Assembly: GCF_030056795.1 (NCBI RefSeq)
Contig: NZ_JASHKQ010000001.1
Location: 1,798,001-1,862,000 of the forward strand
Direction: 5' to 3'
Length of the DNA: 64,000 nt
Source: Rhodococcus sp. IEGM 1381
GTDB taxonomy: Bacteria; Actinomycetota; Actinomycetes; Mycobacteriales; Mycobacteriaceae
In this document: positions 62,331-64,000 of the stretch, one piece after another
How positions within the stretch are numbered: position 1 is the stretch's first letter
How the letters are laid out: each line of letters opens with the position of its first letter
The notes under the pieces: generated by a model
Told to the model about the DNA's origin: nothing
What the model saw: the letters and a program-made list of their open reading frames with translations, nothing else
Database searches by the model: none
Program-made: the position numbers and the translations under genes

Positions 62331-62936
62331 TCAGATCCAGCCGTGACGCCGGGCCAGTGCGCAGGCCTCGTGCCGATTCGCCGCGCCGAGCTTCGCAGCG
62401 GCGGCGGACAGATAGTTGCGAGTGGTCCCCGGCGACAGATGCGCGCGTTGTGCGATCTCCGCGATCGATGCGCCGTCGGCGGCGAACTCGAGCACATCGG
62501 CCTCACGAGGTGTGAGCGGTGAGTCCCCGGCCCCGATGGCTTCCGCGGCGAGCGTCGGATCGACGTAGCGCCCGCCGCCGTGCACGGTGCGCACCACCTC
62601 GGCCAGGGTGGCGGCCGAGGTGGTCTTCGGCAGGAACCCGCGCACTCCGGCCTCCAGTGCCTTCTTCAGGTAGCCCGGTCGACCGTGGCTGGTGACGATG
62701 ATCGACGCACAGGAGGGCAACGTCTCGGCAATCTTCTGGGCCGTCTCGATGCCGTCGATCCCGCCCATCTGCAAGTCCAGCACCGCCACGTCGGGTGTGA
62801 GTGCGGCCGCCGCGGTCAGTGCCATCTCTCCGGAGTCGGCTTGACCGACGATCTCGATATCGTCCTCGAGGTCGAGCATGGTCGCCAGCGCCGATCGAAT
62901 CAGATTCTCGTCGTCGGCCAACAGGACTCGGATCAT
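62331..62936 (-). CDS. LuxR-family two-component response regulator (DesR-like)
   Basis: A 201-residue NarL/DesR-type regulator: receiver domain with acidic DDE (residues 9-11), phosphorylation Asp in AVLDLQMGGIDG (about residue 54) and KTTS lysine; LuxR helix-turn-helix LTPREADVLEFAADGASIAEIAQRAHLSPGTTRNYLSAAAAKLG at the C-terminus. Its start overlaps the kinase stop by 4 bp, giving translational coupling. Signal unknown; membrane-fluidity or cell-envelope stress is common in the family. Confidence 0.92.
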   Translation of the reverse strand: MIRVLLADDENLIRSALATMLDLEDDIEIVGQADSGEMALTAAAALTPDVAVLDLQMGGIDGIETAQKIAETLPSCASIIVTSHGRPGYLKKALEAGVRGFLPKTTSAATLAEVVRTVHGGGRYVDPTLAAEAIGAGDSPLTPREADVLEFAADGASIAEIAQRAHLSPGTTRNYLSAAAAKLGAANRHEACALARRHGWI

Positions 62937-64000
62937 GTTGTGGTCCTAGGGTTCTGGGGCGATGTCGGCAACGTCGCCGTGAGGGAGAAGTCGTCGCTGG
63001 TCTTTTCCGCGGTCAAGGTGCCGCCCACTGCGACCAACCTTTCGCGTAGGCCGCTCAGGCCGGTGCCGTCGTCGCGGCCGGCCGATGGTTGCGGATGATC
63101 GTTGATCAGTCGAATGCTGTTGTCGGTCAGCTCGATTCGGCAGTAGGTGGCCTCGGAATGTCGCAGGATGTTCGTGACTCCCTCGCGGACCACCCAGGCG
63201 GCCGCCTCGGCCGCGCGCTCGGACAGGACCGATGTCTCGCCGACCAGTTCGGTGGAGATGCCTGCGGCGGACAGCAGCGATCGAGCTCCGTCGAGTTCCG
63301 ACGCCACATCGACCGATCGGTAGCCCCGCACCAGCTTTCTGGCGTCGGCCATGGATTCCTGGGCCAGGAGGCGAACCTCGTCCATCTGGCCTGCCGCTCG
63401 GTCGTCACCCCGACGAGCCAGCGTGGCGGCGAGTTCGCTCTTGACGGCGATGGCCGAGAGTGCGCGTCCGACGACATCGTGCAGATCTCGCGAGAATCGC
63501 AAACGCTCCTCGGCAACCGAGAGTGCGGCGGCGGCGTCGCGGGTGGCGTCGAGTTCGGTGACGATGCGCAGCAACCAGGCCGACAATTGGGCGGTGCAGG
63601 CCATCGCGCCGATGAAGCCGCCCACGAGTATGGCGTCGGGCATCGGTGTTCCCAGGGCCATAGCGACGGCAGCGACGAGGACGGAGGCCATCAGGTACCA
63701 CCGCAGCGCAAGCACGGTTCCCGCCGCGCTTGCGAGGATGACCACGGCGCCGAGCCTGGTGGTGGTGTCGCCGATCACCATAGCGACGGCGGCGGCGACA
63801 CACATGATGGCCAACGGGATCCGAGGGCTTGCCTTCGACGCGCCTCCGAGCGCGGCAGTTCGTTGCACGGTCGCGAAACCTGCTGCAGCGCAGACGCCGA
63901 TTGCCGTGACCGACAGGTAATCCTCGTTCGTCACCGACACCGCTATGGTTCCGACGGCGATGGCGACGATGATCAGCAGAAACGATTGGCGGGTGTACAC
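62933..64000 (-). CDS. Sensor histidine kinase (HisKA_3), possibly cut by window edge
   Basis: At least 355 residues. Five or six hydrophobic helices (residues 1-140) are followed by the dimerisation/phosphoacceptor helix FSRDLHDVVGRALSAIAVKSELAATLARRG with the phosphorylated His, and a HATPase domain with VREGVTNILRHSEATYCRIEL (N-box) and DDGTGLSGLRERLVAVGG (G2). The first codon at the right edge (GTG 64000) may be the start, or the gene may extend further. It overlaps the response regulator by 4 bp and forms a DesK/DesR-like pair. Confidence 0.88.
   Translation of the reverse strand: MYTRQSFLLIIVAIAVGTIAVSVTNEDYLSVTAIGVCAAAGFATVQRTAALGGASKASPRIPLAIMCVAAAVAMVIGDTTTRLGAVVILASAAGTVLALRWYLMASVLVAAVAMALGTPMPDAILVGGFIGAMACTAQLSAWLLRIVTELDATRDAAAALSVAEERLRFSRDLHDVVGRALSAIAVKSELAATLARRGDDRAAGQMDEVRLLAQESMADARKLVRGYRSVDVASELDGARSLLSAAGISTELVGETSVLSERAAEAAAWVVREGVTNILRHSEATYCRIELTDNSIRLINDHPQPSAGRDDGTGLSGLRERLVAVGGTLTAEKTSDDFSLTATLPTSPQNPRTTT

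Overview
The window is high-GC actinobacterial chromosome. Gene content and order point to Rhodococcus or a close relative in the Nocardiaceae/Mycobacteriales. Supporting features are mycothiol synthesis (mshD), an LmeA-type DUF2993 protein, rpfA, GlnR, an LCP ligase, DUF3027, DUF2771, DUF2530 and DUF3239 proteins, and leaderless starts. Long stretches follow the order of the M. tuberculosis regions Rv0811c-Rv0824c and Rv0858c-Rv0880. These parallels come from general knowledge, not from a search. There is no sign of prophage, insertion sequence, CRISPR array or plasmid functions; this is mostly core chromosome, and the novelty lies in small ORFs, RNA leaders and repeats.

Layout. 1-8.7 kb: partial YgfZ, an SDF-family symporter, aminodeoxychorismate lyase, then the cydABDC operon (cytochrome bd oxidase and its thiol exporter), closed by a branched hairpin. 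8.9-16.5 kb: nitrobindin with a 32-residue membrane peptide overlapping its start, a secreted cutinase-like hydrolase, a sulfur-transfer operon (DUF4395-sseA-sseC) headed by a cysteine-rich leader peptide, thioredoxin plus lmeA, and glnR-mshD. 16.5-21.4 kb: a pst phosphate-uptake operon behind a PHO-box-like repeat, with convergent phoU. 21.5-27.4 kb: LCP ligase, dusB, desA1, tRNA-Lys and a secreted lipase. 27.4-31.3 kb: a gene-free gap, an ScbR-like TetR regulator, three tRNAs (Glu, Asp, Phe), and small DUF6584, coiled-coil, ANTAR and XRE-cupin proteins.

31.3-40.5 kb: pseudouridine synthase, a quinone/curcumin-type reductase, ohr-ohrR, a siderophore-binding lipoprotein under an IdeR-like box, metE behind a cobalamin riboswitch, DAHP synthase behind a Tyr/Phe/Trp-rich leader peptide, AlkB and a VOC protein. 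40.5-49.9 kb: AraC regulator coupled to a DapC-like aminotransferase, an F420 oxidoreductase, DUF3239, XPB helicase with its helicase-associated partner, and rpfA behind a ydaO/c-di-AMP riboswitch. 49.9-64 kb: YccF, cold-shock protein, DUF2771, MFS, glutaminyl cyclase, DUF3027, a large sacsin/HSP90-type ATPase with no standard start codon, PAP2, DUF2530, an AzgA-type purine permease, MarR, MFS and a two-component system cut by the window edge.

The common theme is nutrient-responsive RNA control: cysteine (peptide leader), aromatic amino acids (peptide leader), cobalamin and c-di-AMP (riboswitches). Transcriptional boxes for phosphate and iron add to this.
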